Below, piece after piece: positions 22,436-33,210 of a stretch of 64,000 nucleotides of DNA; the first letter of the stretch is position 1, and the number at the start of each line of letters is the position of its first letter. This DNA comes from Helianthus annuus (Eukaryota > Streptophyta > Magnoliopsida > Asterales > Asteraceae), in contig NC_035444.2 of assembly GCF_002127325.2 (NCBI RefSeq), positions 77,621,392 to 77,685,391 on the forward strand. Reading direction: 5' to 3'. Below the pieces are notes generated by a model that was given only the letters and a program-made list of their open reading frames with translations, made no database searches and was not told the DNA's origin. The position numbers were made by a program, and so were the translations under genes.

Positions 22436-22870
22436 CCTAACCTCAAATAGTGTTTTAATCCAAGAAAAAGTGAAACCACTATTTTGGGTTAAAACAGTGT
22501 TTTGAAACCACTTTTGGGTTAACAGTGTTTGAAACTACTGTTTTGGGTTAAAACAGTGTTTTGAAACCACTGTTGGGTTAAAAAGTGTTGTTAAAACAGT
22601 GTTTTGAAACCACTGTTGGGTTAAAACAATGTTTTTTGGGTTAAAATAGTGGTTTCAAACAATGTTAACCCAAAAGTGGTTTCAAAACATTGTTTTAACA
22701 ACATTGTTTTAACAACATTGTTTTAACCCAACAGTGGTTTCAAACACTATTTTAACCCAAAAGTGATTTCAAAACAATGTTTTAACCCAAAACAGTAGTT
22801 TCAAAACACTGTTTTAACCCAAAACAGTGGTTTCATTTTTTCTCGGATTAAAACACTATTTGAGGTTAGG
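22436..22870. mobile_element. 435-bp foldback element
   Basis: Arms CCTAACCTCAAATAGTG at the left and CACTATTTGAGGTTAGG at the right are exact inverses. The interior is also inverted, built of many copies of GTTTTGAAACCACTGTTTT and its complement with GGGTTAAAACAGTG. The whole can fold as one long hairpin. No clear TSD was found. Foldback MITE is the best description. Confidence 0.8.
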
Positions 22871-22959
22871 TAATCTCGTGCTTGGCCCTTAACCGAATGA
22901 CATATATACCTATGCTACTTTTTAAATGTTTTAAAGGTCGGTTTTTAAATGATCCTCCT

Positions 22960-23110
22960 GCCAATGATGTTGTAGCCCAGTGGTTGCAATGAAGGTGGGG
23001 AGGTTTACCACCTTGTGGGTTCCTACCCGGGAGTGCTCAAGTTCGAATCCCACTTCGACCGAGCTTTGGTCATGTATAGCCTTGACCGAGATGCTGTTCA
23101 AAAAAAAAAA
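22960..23110 (+). mobile_element. tRNA-derived SINE with 9-bp TSD
   Basis: 151 bp flanked by GATCCTCCT at 22951-22959 and 23111-23119. It has an A-box-like TAGCCCAGTGG (22972-22982), a B box GTTCGAATCCC (23041-23051) and ends in an A run. This is the structure of a pol III SINE, not of a folded tRNA gene. Confidence 0.9.
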
Positions 23111-23119
23111 GATCCTCCT

Positions 23120-23747
23120 TCTAAGTAAGTAAATCAATTTCAGTCCAGTTAATTGTTTGAAAAATCTATCTCACTTAAAATATAAAAAAAGCTAATAAAG
23201 TTAAAGTGCAAAAAATTCCTATGGGAATACTGTTAGAGAAAGCAGTCTTCATAGGTCATAATCAAAAGTTTGACAAAATATACCAAGTTACCCAAATTAA
23301 AGTTGGTAAAGTAGTATAAAAAAGGAAGTGCACCACGGTAAGGCAGACATTTGATTTCACTTCATGATAAATTAGTCATAATGGTTTCCATGCCATAAAG
23401 AGCAAACTTGAAGGGTACGAAAAAAAATATGTGCGAAATGTTGAGCAAGGTTTAAAGAAGACTAACTGCAGCAATCAAGTTAAACATATAACAACATGAG
23501 CTACGATCATATGTATCAAGTGATAGGCTTGTGGCAGGGTTCAATGATATGAAAATTGAAAACAACTATATGTCCACATTTTACCAAATTTAATGCTAAA
23601 TTTATGGCAAATTCACAAAAATTGTATATTCTCACTTGACCCCCACCAGGTCCTTCCTAGGTTCCACTCCCTATTGATGGCAAACCACGGTAGAGCCAAT
23701 GAATCTCGATGGAATGTTGAAATGCTTCTAATTCTATTATAACTAAT
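23120..23747. other. Helitron interior, no feature
   Basis: AT-rich sequence with no reading frame, repeat or exon that I can support. Confidence 0.4.
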
Positions 23748-24081
23748 CTATGTTGTCAAGGCACATAGGTGCACTCAGTATGCATAGGCCTAGCCCAGCG
23801 CTTAAAAAAGCGAGGGCTTTATAAGCCAAACACATAGTATAAAATACCAATTTTAGGGGGTTTAAACCTGTTTTAGGCTTGTTTAGGACCAGTTTAGGTT
23901 GTTTTAGCCTTTTAGGTTAATTACAGCCATAATTAGTTTTTTTTACAAGTTTTGGCTGAAATTTGGTCGGAAAATGCTATCACCTGCACCTGGGACCCTA
24001 AATTTGCTCCTTTCATCGCGCAGCTCCTATGTGCACCAGGCTGCGCTTAGGTGCCCCAGGCGGGCGTCTTTGACAACATAG
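23748..24081. mobile_element. hAT-like MITE with CTATGTTGTCAA ends
   Basis: 334 bp with terminal inverted repeats CTATGTTGTCAAGGC and, inverted at the right, CTATGTTGTCAAAGAC. The interior has GC-rich subterminal words (GTGCACC, GCGCTTAGGTGCC) typical of a common plant hAT-type MITE. The 8-bp flanks are similar (both contain ACTAA) but not an exact TSD, so the copy is probably old. 24082-24349 beyond it has no feature. Confidence 0.65.
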
Positions 24082-24349
24082 TGACTAACATATTATATTA
24101 TTTTCAAAAAGAAATTACCGCCCAACCCATTAGATTGGTCACTGGGAGTGTAAGCCCTTGAATATCTGGTTGTATGATAATTACTCATAATCTAAACGAA
24201 CAGATAAAGAGTTTGATATCTGACCTCCGTAAATGAAATATAAACAACATAGAAAAAGGACCCTGGATTGTTACAAGAGAATTCATTTAACTGGACTGCA
24301 AAATGTCACATACTACTAATAAGATGTACCTGAACGAAAAGACGAAGCA

Positions 24350-25245
24350 TTTTGTGTTTCTTTGCTTGCATCATCCTCCTCCTCACTAAGAACTTCATCA
24401 GACTGTGATTCCCTATCTAATGACTGTTAGGGGTGTTCAGGATTCGTTTCGAATTCGAAAAATTCGAAATTCGTTTAAATTCGATTCGATTATCAAGAAT
24501 TCGTTTCGATTATGAGAATTCGAATTCGAATTCGATTCAATTCGAGTCAAGTAAATCGAATACGAATCGAATACGAATTTATAATTTCAAATTCGATTCG
24601 ATTCGAAATTCGAATAAAAATTATACATTTTTATTTATTATTTTTATATATAATAAATATATAACTTTTATTAAGCTATACTATAAATTCTTTTCTAAAT
24701 TTTTTCCAAGTATTAAAATTACCCATTACCAAACCCATTACATGACCCATAACTAAAACCTAATGAACAAATCTATCAATACATTTCTAAACATAAAAAT
24801 ATTAACTTATAATGTGGAATGATTATTTCTGGCTTCTCGTTTTGAATTTTAGACTTGTGGTACTTTATTTGAAACTTTTTAATGTGATATCGTGTTTTAT
24901 GGCTGCTTTAAAATTTATGTTTCATTTTTATAGTTTTTTACATGTTTTAAAGAATCTGAATTAAATCGAATTTATTCGAATTCGATTCGAATTCGAAATT
25001 TTAATCGAATACGAATCGAATACGAATTGGGTTTTTTATTCGAATACGAATTCGATTCGAATTCGATAGGTTTTAATCGAATTCGAATCGAATACGAATT
25101 CAAGGAAAAATAAAAATTATTCGAACAATTCGATTCGAATAATTCGAAAATTCGATATTCGATTCGATGAACACCACTAATGACTGTTCCAGAGGAGACG
25201 AATCAGATGAATTTGCCCGCATGGCAGAAGAGGACATGAAACTAA
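24350..25245 (-). pseudogene. Captured exon of an unknown gene, split by a MITE
   Basis: On the minus strand an acidic, serine-rich open segment begins near 25238 with MSSSAMRANSSDSSPLEQS. It is interrupted by the MITE at 24428-25179 and continues to about 24350 with ESQSDEVLSEEEDDASKE. The flanking 8-bp duplication lies inside the reading frame. The parent gene was not recognised. The segment has no domain, only the composition of a disordered acidic region. Confidence 0.5.
24428..25179. mobile_element. hAT-type MITE, 752 bp, TSD ATGACTGT
   Basis: Ends TAGGGGTGTTCA and, inverted, TAGTGGTGTTCA: 12 bp with one mismatch. The exact 8-bp TSD ATGACTGT stands at 24420-24427 and 25180-25187. Both subterminal regions (about 24440-24610 and 24955-25165) are dense in ATTCGAATTCGATTCG words. 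The centre is AT-rich. It has no transposase. Confidence 0.92.
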
Positions 25246-26561
25246 TGCAATACTGTTACACCAAGATCTACCTATATCAGATTACAAATTAAAAATATGA
25301 ATTTAGAAATAACAAATTTTAAACAGTTACAGATATTATCACATGAGGACCTAGATACACATCAGTTTAGGTCAAACCTAGTAAGATTTCAGAACAAAAT
25401 CAATCAATTTTATAAATTAAAAACCTATTATTAACAAAAAAAAAACCTTACAAATAACATAAATCAATATAAATACCGTTTAATTTATTCTGGATACTTG
25501 TTTCCAAGCTATAACCAGCATCTTGGGGAAGCATTTAGAACCAGCAAATGCATCTGGTCGACGCATGTTTGGGTCTTTAGGTGGCCGCGATTCCTGTAAA
25601 TTATAAACAACTCAAAACATTTAGAGCTCGATACTTGATTTGACTTCAACGCAAATGAGTGAGATACTTGCTTTGCAAAAAGGGAAGTCATCCGCCTCGA
25701 GCATGTGTACAATTTGGCTCATTTTTTGACGCTTACTTGCATCCATATCTATACACCGAAGGCACACTAATAAGACTCGTTTTAAAGCTCTTGAAGAAGG
25801 TCGTTCATTGATCTTTGGGTCTAGTAACTCCTCACCAAGTCGACTTACTACCATTCCTCTAAACCAGTCAACCAGGTTCATCTAAAAATAACAAAAAAAA
25901 AATGAAGAAAAATATTGAGGTAAAAGAAGGTAAATTTTTTAAATTACCTCTCCAGGTGGTCTGGAGTAATCAACTGGACTCCTTCCGGTAACAATTTCCA
26001 TAAGTAAAACTCCAAAGCTGTAGACATCACTTCCCTCATTGAGCATCCCAGTGCTTGCATAGTCAGGTGACACGTATCTACAAATATCACTGAAGGTAAG
26101 AATTTTGTTTCTGGTCTCAAACTTTTTATTATAACCGTGCTAATCAATGGGGCCACGCAGGTAGGCAGCCTTCCAGTAGTTAAAGGTAGAAACTAGTGGA
26201 AGTTGGATTTAAACTCAAGATGATAAAACTTTCGTTCAAATCGAAGAGGCAAAAATAAAAACTAACCCAAATGTTCCCATTACACGTGTTGTCATGAAGG
26301 TTTTTTCAGATTCAAGTAACTTGGCGAGTCCAAAATCAGCTACTTTCGCGTTCCATTTCTTATCCAGAAGAATATTGCTTGATTTAATATCACGGTGAAC
26401 AACTTTTGGTTCCAAGCCTTCGTGTAAATATGCCAATCTAAACAGAAAACGGATTAACGGGGCAAAGGATCGAAATTTGTCATAATACAATATGGGTAGG
26501 TTGAGTTCAGTCATCTCCCTTGCATAATAATAGAATATGGGTAGTTTGAGCTCAGTTATCT

Positions 26562-29233
26562 TGTAACACCCCTTGTTTTGAAAGTCAAAGTCAAGGTCAA
26601 GATTGAAGTTAAAGGGAGAAAAGATTGCTAATTGCGATCTGTCACTCCTTGCCCAATTACTGTTTTGACTTCTTTGACTTGTAGATAGTCTTTTTATGCT
26701 TTTACGTTAGTTGTATTATGTGGAGTATATATTACTAATCGAGGTTTAATCGCTATTTATCGCATGTTTTGTCGCTTATTCGCTTATCGCAATCGCACTC
26801 GCAACTCGAGTTATGTGTACCAGATATTATTTTACGTGCGTGTGTGCCTTTTACGTGTTACTTGTGCATGTTTATTTATGTTTATGTGTGGTGGATAATC
26901 GAAACGCAATCGCAGCTCAATCGCAATCGAATCACAAACGCTAAACGTAAGTAATTTAGGATGATTGTATGTTAGATATAGTAGTTGGGATTAAAAGTAA
27001 TTTGATGAGAAACTCTATCGCATCGCAACGCTCGACATGCGAAACGAAACCCCAAAACTCGTCGCGCTAATCACTCCAATCGAGTGGCCAGCCGATCGAG
27101 CTGCCAACTGATCGAGCTGCCACCCGACCGGGTTGCCACTCGATCGACCAGCCTCTTCCCTCCTTTCCATTTATGGAAACCCTATAAATACCCTCATATG
27201 TCAACATCCCTTGATGTTGACAGCTCTCTCTCTCTCAGCTCGCTCCAGCCGCTATTTCTTCAGAGTTCTCGCGATTCTTGTAAGTTTTCAACCTAAATCT
27301 TGTACTTTCTTGATCTACACGCACTCCTACACCTTTCTACCTTTTGAATCTTTACTTTTAACCGTGAAATCACTAGATTTGAGGTGTTCTAGGATGATGT
27401 CATCATGATGTTCTTATGAACTTCATGTTTAGGCTTCAATCCACCAAGAAAAACTTAGATCTGTACGATTTCCACATAAATAAACAAAGATCTTACATAA
27501 ATCTGAACATATTCATGGTGAAAAGGATTGAAAGATGGTTTTCTAACTTTCTTTCAACTCTTTTACGCTCAATGCACTCAAAACCGATAGAATCAGAGCT
27601 CGTTCTGACCTTCTACTCATTCTTCGTGTTGTGTTGGTTCAAGATCTAGATTCTATCCACGAGATAACTGATTTCGGGTTAAACATGAAATACCGTCTCG
27701 AACAGTTAACTGGTCGGACTAGGGTGATTCCTGTCTGATCGGGTCACTAAGTCTTGATGGGGTTTCTGTTGTATAGCACGTTATCAAATCGTCTCGAGAA
27801 AACTACAAACTATCAATCAACCAAGTGAGGAAGACAATCAGGTCGTCTGGGACGGATTGTCGTCCGATCGGATTGCCACCCGACCGGACAGCCACCCGAT
27901 CGGCTTACACCTTGGGTCCCACATTTAAGTTTTATTTCAACTTTTTAAAGGTTTGAACATCGAAAGGATCGCCGTCCGATCGGATTGCCATCCGACTGGA
28001 TTACCACCTGACCATGTGATGTTTAGACTTCAACACTTAAACAATTTTCAACATGTTCAATGCAAACGGATTACCACCCAATCGGATTGCAATCCGATCG
28101 AGTGACCGTCCTGCGGTGAACTTGTTCTCAACCTGAGAAGCCTCGCCAATCGGATTGTTGTCCGATCGAACAGCCGTTCGATCGACCGACCTGATAGGTA
28201 GAGATACTTCTCTATTTTTAAAAAGCTACAACGAAAACTTCAAAAGACAAGCCATCGTACACAAACACATCCATCCCAAATGAGGTAACAATCCAATCGA
28301 ATGGTCACCCGATCGGATGACCGTCCGAACGGATTGTCACCCGATCGACCGGCCACCTGATCGGACTGCCACCCGATCGGATTCCCGTTCGATCCTCCGA
28401 CACTTTGCTCCGTTTTCGCGTCGCTTATCGTTTATGCTATCATTCTGATCAGGCTAATCTCGCTCTAAGCGCTCCCTTCAATCCATCACCGCTGTGAGTA
28501 TGCTCGAACCCTTTTTGCTTTACACACTTTTGGGTGTTACATACGTTAGTTATTCTAAATCACAATCGACCACACTACACAATACTTTAACGCTAACCAT
28601 TACCGCATGTTATACGTGACTTAATGAATGCTTGTTGTTATGTTTACACATGGAATGTTGTCTACCTGCCTTAGCAACGATAGTACTATAGTTTGGACTC
28701 AGCACCTGTTCACTCAGGGGTTGTTAAGGACAATTAATTACATGGCTCATAGTGGTGAGTGTGTATTACGAACTGCCTTGGGCAGTCAACCCGCAGTCAT
28801 TGGTATTGATAGGTTTATGTCGATAACTAACGTGCTTCATTTCACTCTGTGTACGTCCTGGTTATGCGTAATCGATTTCAAATTCTATTATATCTATTAA
28901 GCTTGTATGCTCACCTTTACACTATGTGTATTGACTTTTACTTTAACATATGTGGCTGGTGCTTAAGATGTTTAAATGCTTGGCTTGCTGTGAAATCGAT
29001 GCTAGGAAAGGTCTAGAAACAAATAAACGAATTGTCTGTACTTGAAATCTGAGTTGTCGGAACAGAACAATTTGACTAGATTTTGTCTGTAATAATTATA
29101 TTACTTTTTAGGTCATGGTATAGGACGTGATGTTTTAAATAACTGGAAATTCTAGTTGTTATGGAATCTTCTGGACAATCTTTTTCGCTCAGTGCCACGC
29201 CCCGATGTTTCCGCCATCGGTTGGGGTGTGACA
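26562..29233 (+). mobile_element. Solo LTR 1 (gypsy-like), 2,672 bp
   Basis: Begins TGTAACACCCCTTG and ends GGTTGGGGTGTGACA, with exact TSD TATCT at 26557-26561 and 29234-29238. TATAAATA lies at 27183-27190, followed by a CT-rich leader. It is inserted in an intron of the captured kinase fragment. Just upstream, AATATGGGTAG-GTTGAG type sequence is duplicated (about 26488 and 26535). No internal domain adjoins it. Confidence 0.92.
27071..28402. repeat. CCGATCGG repeat clusters in solo LTR 1
   Basis: Two clusters, 27071-27150 (before the TATA box) and 27848-28402 (after it), are built from about twenty variants of GATCGGATTGCCACCC, with the palindrome CCGATCGG or CGATCG as core. Unit spacing is often 16-18 bp. 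In between is ordinary AT-rich sequence. Confidence 0.85.
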
Positions 29234-29443
29234 TATCTCTTAACGGATTAATGAGTCAAAGGATCGAAATTTGTCATACATCTGTTTATAACAACAGTCT
29301 TATAAGCCATTTTATGCAAAAAGAAAAAAAATACATATACTAATATTGTAATAACAGTTTTTGTCATCATATGTAATGCACAAACAGTTAATAAAAAATA
29401 AGTTACAAAAATTGGCAAAAAATTGTTTCGACTTTCGGGTCAT

Positions 29444-31212
29444 TGATGTGCCCAAAATGCAACATATAAATTACATCAATAGTGGCATAAAACTAACCAT
29501 TTTTTAGTACTAATGTTGGAAAAAGTGTGCTTTTGTCTTCCTTTTATATTTTCAAGATTAAATGAGCTCAAATTAACAAAAGAAGCAAAAAGGCAGCTAA
29601 ATCTAACACAAATACAAGAAAAGGAACAAAAGTGGCATGCCCAGCCTCCCAACAGCATCTTCCCAAGCAAAACAAGAAGACAAAAGGCTGAACACGCCCT
29701 GTGCTCAGTGAGCACGGGGGCGTGCCCAAGTGTCAGCAGAAAAGACAAAGTTCTAGAAGCTTCCATCGCCCACCACGGGGCTGTGCTCAGCGAGCACGAG
29801 GCCGTGGTCAACTATAAGATTCGCAGAATCCTAACAAATCTTGATAGTACAGATATGCTTCTGCATACGGGGTCGTGCTCAGCGGACACGGGGGCGTGGC
29901 CAACTAATGCAGACAAACTGCATTTAATGAAGAAAGAGAGGAGATGGACACGGGGTCATGCCCAATGGACACGGGGCTTTGCCCGAGCTTCTGTTCAGTC
30001 TATAAATAGGAGTGCTTGGAGCTCTTGCAACTCATCCCTTGGCACACCACCTCTCTCAAACTTCACCCACCACCCAGCACCATCACAACACCATCATCCA
30101 CCATCATCATCCATTGTCCATCGTAGTGTGTGTGAGTCGTCTCGGGATCCAAGATTGATCGTAAGAGTTCTTGACAATCAAAGGCCATGTTTGCCTAAGT
30201 CTCTTACATCATTTGGTGAAGACAAGTGTCTAGTGTAATACTTTTTATTTTTAATCTTTTGCACTTTTTAATTGGTTTTGTATTAATGACTTTAATTACT
30301 AGTTTCTTATGTTGAAGGTGATTCTTCCTTATCGTTTGTCCGTGGTGTCTTGGCATTATTTTACTGTCTATATAAAAATAAAAGATTTTCACCATTCATA
30401 TCTCTACGGTCTATATGGAGGTATGTTGGCTACCTGGTCGGGGGTTAAGGGAACGGTTTGGTAAGAGTCTTGCCATTGTTCAGTGTATAGATCCTGCAAA
30501 GGACCTGGGTCAAATTTAGTAGGATCTCCTTCAATACCCACCGGTATTGGATGGCGGGGGTCCAAACTCTTTGATCCCCTCATAAGTTAAACTACTATTA
30601 AAAGTTTAACCCGGCTACTTAGGACTGTATCCCTACTGACTCAGACTACTTAGCCGAGAGTAACGTCACCTTCAAAAGAGGGGCCTACCACATTATGCAT
30701 TAATAACTTAATTAATTATTTTTCAATAATCCAACCCTTTAGGATTGTATCCTTGCTGACTCAAACTACTGGGTTGAGGGTAACGTCACCTTCAAAAGAG
30801 GGGCCTACTACAATAACTAAGATAATCTCTTAAACAAGTGCAAAAGTGCGAAAATAATCAAAGGTTACACTGTACACGCGTCGGAGCCAAGTGATTCCTC
30901 TTGTCTATCTGTTTTTATTTTTATTTTTCTTTTTCAGTATTTTAGTTAGTTTTATTTTTCTAGTTTAAAAAACATTTTTCTAACTTTTTGATTTGATTAA
31001 ACGTTGAGGATAAACCGGTACTAAAAGCTCTTATGTCCTTGGACGACCTCGGTATCTTACCAACACTACACTACGTCCACGATGGGTGCACTTGCCCATA
31101 TGTGTGTTTAGTGTTAGTAAATATCATGTTTTATAAATTTAAAACTTGGCTAGAAAAAGTGTAAAAGGGCTTAAAATATACACCTAATATATATAACACT
31201 TCACACGCATCA
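29444..31212 (+). mobile_element. Solo LTR 2, 1,769 bp
   Basis: Begins TGATGTGCCCAAAATG and ends CACACGCATCA, with exact TSD GTCAT at 29439-29443 and 31213-31217. TATAAATA stands at 30001-30008. An open frame of 241 codons across 29513-30238 has no protein features and spans the promoter, so I do not call it a gene. It is inserted in the same captured intron as solo LTR 1. Confidence 0.9.
29690..29985. repeat. CACGNNNNCGTG palindromes before the TATA box of solo LTR 2
   Basis: Repeated units such as CACGGGGGCGTG (29713-29724, 29888-29899) and CACGAGGCCGTG (29795-29806) alternate with GCTCAGCGAG spacers. They lie 0-300 bp upstream of TATAAATA at 30001. Confidence 0.85.
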
Positions 31213-31567
31213 GTCATCCTGACTTGTTTCACCCTTGACCACGATGACTTGTTTGAACCAACCCTTTTAATTCACCAAACCCACACATTTTATCACCTGG
31301 ATGTCGTTTATGGATCAAGACTGTAAAATGAACGAAAACCACTGCCCTATGTAAGATTAAGGTAAAGAAAAAAGAAGACAAACATACCCTTTTGCAGTCC
31401 CGACAGCAATCTTTATGCGGATGTCCCAAGTTAGAGCGGATGGACCAAATGCTAGCATCAAACTTTCGTTCAGAAATCTAGCAAACAACATCTAAAAGGC
31501 AAATAGCAATCACAGTATGAATTATTTATATCTAATTAGCATAAAACATATATAGAAAGATACACAC

Positions 31568-31673
31568 CACTCTCTCCATATCTTCTTCTAACTCCTCCCG
31601 TAGCCGACGAGCATACCTTCTCCTAGCTTCATCTTTAACTCTTGTTCTCGAATACCCGCCATCCAAACTGCCT
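31568..31673 (-). pseudogene. Captured exon-like segment, unknown parent
   Basis: A minus-strand open segment with SLDGGYSRTRVKDEARRRYA and a charged LREELEEDMERV helix, bordered by a plausible acceptor (AAAG) and a donor GTGTGT. It does not continue the kinase frame, which suggests a second captured gene. I do not recognise the family. Confidence 0.4.
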
Positions 31674-31976
31674 TTAAACGTTGCATGTGACACGGTAACT
31701 TCCACAACAAAACAAAACATTAGCCAATATATAACTTTCATTAGTCTAATATATACTTCAACCTAACCTACAGAAAAGTAACTAATGACAACAAATGTTT
31801 CTGTATATAATTCAATTTTCAAATCATCACCTTAACTATCATATATCATCTAACTACATTCCTACAAATTACAAAACTAATATAACAGAACCACAAATAA
31901 CCATACAAAAAAAAAAAGAAACCCTAATTCAACATAACTAACAAATTAGGGCAAAATTAGGGAAAATTAGTAATAC

Positions 31977-32050
31977 CGAAGCTTTGTTAATGATGTAAAC
32001 TGCTTCTTGAGTGATACGAATGTTCGGATCTTCACTCTTAATGATCTGAC
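31977..32050 (-). pseudogene. Captured exon-like segment, possibly histone-fold
   Basis: A minus-strand segment reads IIKSEDPNIRITQEAVYIIN and ends at a donor GTATTA after CTTCG. The pattern resembles a histone-fold helix pair of NF-YC or DNA polymerase epsilon small-subunit proteins, but it is too short to be sure. The rest of 32062-32741 has no supported feature apart from a GA-run near 32509 and the Helitron 5' end. Confidence 0.35.
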
Positions 32051-32741
32051 TCACGCAATTCATCACAGTCAAATAACAATTCAAATGTAATAGAGAAGAA
32101 ATGGGGGCTAATCGAAGTTGCTGAATTGAAGCTTACCTTCCCTGCGAATGAAAGAAGATATGCTGGCTAAGTTTTGCCTACCAAAAAAGATGACAATTGC
32201 TACCTTTGATCCGTTTAAATTGAGTTTTGCATTGAGGGCAAAACAATAATGAAACAAAATTAGGTTATTTATGATTACCTTGAAGAACTTGTTGATGATT
32301 TGCGATCTGATTGTTGAATGCGAAGGCGATTGTGAAACGTTAAAACCCTAATCGACAAGAAAAGGGGGAGAAATTGAGACCGTAGATGAGTGGAGGCCTG
32401 ATCGGAGATGGAGAGCAGCATGAGCAGGCCGGATCGGAGATCGTTTTGATGTTCTTCTGGTTTTGTTCAGAGGTAGGGCTTCGATGTTCTTCTGAGTTGA
32501 AGAGAGAGAGAGAGAGGTGTGTGAAGATGACTATGGTTTGAATTTTGAAAATGAAGGCAGGACTATATTTGAGAGAGAGGAGGATTAAAATTACGATTTG
32601 AATTTTGAAATTGATTTTGAAATTCCCTCCTAAAAAAATCAGTAATTTATCTTAATAAAAATCAGATTTATGACATCAGCATGTACATGTGGCATATCTC
32701 AGAGGTTGACATGTATGCAAACTTACATCAGTGGCTAATCT

Positions 32742-32761
32742 CCTATAATAGATAGTATAGA
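32742..32761 (-). other. Helitron 5' terminus
   Basis: On the minus strand TCTATACTATCTATTATAGG follows a host A. TC plus an AT-rich start is the standard Helitron 5' end. Confidence 0.85.
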
Positions 32762-33014
32762 TGTGGTGTTTTACTCTGATAAAATATTTCCTAACTACGG
32801 TCCTGATGTAATTTCCGCTGCCAAATTGATAAACACCGATAACACTGAATATGATCTCGCGGCCGCCCGTTCCCGGGTAGATAGGGGACAGGGGTTGCGA
32901 CAGTAGCCTAAGAATGATTGTGATAATGACATGTAGCACTCCTAATAAGTAGGAATGAAGGGCATTTTGGTCCTTATAAATAAGAGTGAAAATGATATGT
33001 GGCACCCCTTTTGT

Positions 33015-33210
33015 TTTTTAAAAATACAACAAAAAAAAATCTAGTACAAAAAATATAGCACAAAAAATATAGCACAAAAAATCTAGTATAAAAAAATATA
33101 GCACCAAAAAATTCAGCAAAAAAATGTAGTACAAAAAAATCCAGCACAAAAAATTGAGAAAAAAAATTAAGACAAAAAAATTAGCACAAAAAATCAATGT
33201 GGAAGGTTAT
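33015..33210. repeat. A-rich degenerate tandem repeat
   Basis: About a dozen variants of CAAAAAATATAGCA (13-16 bp) in tandem. It is followed by a T run at 33238-33259. Confidence 0.75.

Larger units (their letters stand above)
25500..31477 (-). pseudogene. Captured receptor-like Ser/Thr kinase exons
   Basis: Five minus-strand exons join in frame with GT-AG borders: 31388-31477, 26267-26437, 25948-26077, 25668-25881 and a last piece from 25593 to about 25500. They encode the kinase C-lobe: [30 protein letters not shown] with the catalytic HRD, the ADFGLAKLL metal-binding motif, TRVMGTFG and [15 protein letters not shown] with DVYSFG, then NLVDWFRGMV and KRVLLVCLRCIDMDA. The order matches plant receptor-like cytoplasmic kinases close to Arabidopsis At3g17420 or At2g42960, as judged from memory. 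The N-lobe (glycine loop, lysine) is absent, so no active enzyme can result. The intron between the first two exons holds two later solo LTRs. Capture by the Helitron is the simplest origin. Confidence 0.85.
21420..32761 (-). mobile_element. Non-autonomous Helitron with captured gene fragments
   Basis: On the minus strand it starts TCTATACTATCTATTATAGG (complement of 32742-32761) after a host A and ends CTTACTACTAG (complement of 21420-21430) before a host T, the A|T insertion rule of Helitrons. The 3' hairpin, stem CCCGTGTG with CACACGGG, ends 12 nt before the terminus. Length is 11,342 bp, of which at least 5.7 kb are later insertions. No Rep/helicase coding is seen. Kinase exons and several other exon-like pieces lie on the minus strand, the same strand as the element. 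The outer solo LTR with its TSD supports the ends. Confidence 0.88.
20217..32902 (+). repeat. Solo LTR H, split by a Helitron
   Basis: LTR sequence lies at 20217-21419 and 32762-32902 (1,344 bp in total) on either side of the Helitron. It starts TATAACAACCCTCC (first G of TG lost) and ends GGGGTTGCGACA. The exact TSD GTAGC flanks both outer ends (20212-20216, 32903-32907). No internal retroelement sequence adjoins it, so it is a solo LTR. That the TSD closes only when the Helitron is skipped independently confirms the Helitron ends. Confidence 0.9.

Noticed and set aside
22960..23060. Possible tRNA gene because of A and B box
   Set aside because: No cloverleaf can be drawn, and the A tail with the 9-bp TSD shows a SINE.
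24433..24756. 107-codon open frame
   Set aside because: It is the ATTCGAATTCG repeat region of the hAT-type MITE read in one frame.
29513..30238. A 241-codon open frame that could look like a gene
   Set aside because: It lies wholly inside solo LTR 2, crosses its TATA box and consists partly of the CACGNNNNCGTG repeats. It has no protein-like composition or motif.
25500..31477. A functional host kinase gene
   Set aside because: The N-lobe exons are missing, the exons lie inside Helitron ends, and one intron has two LTR insertions. No start codon or promoter context is seen.
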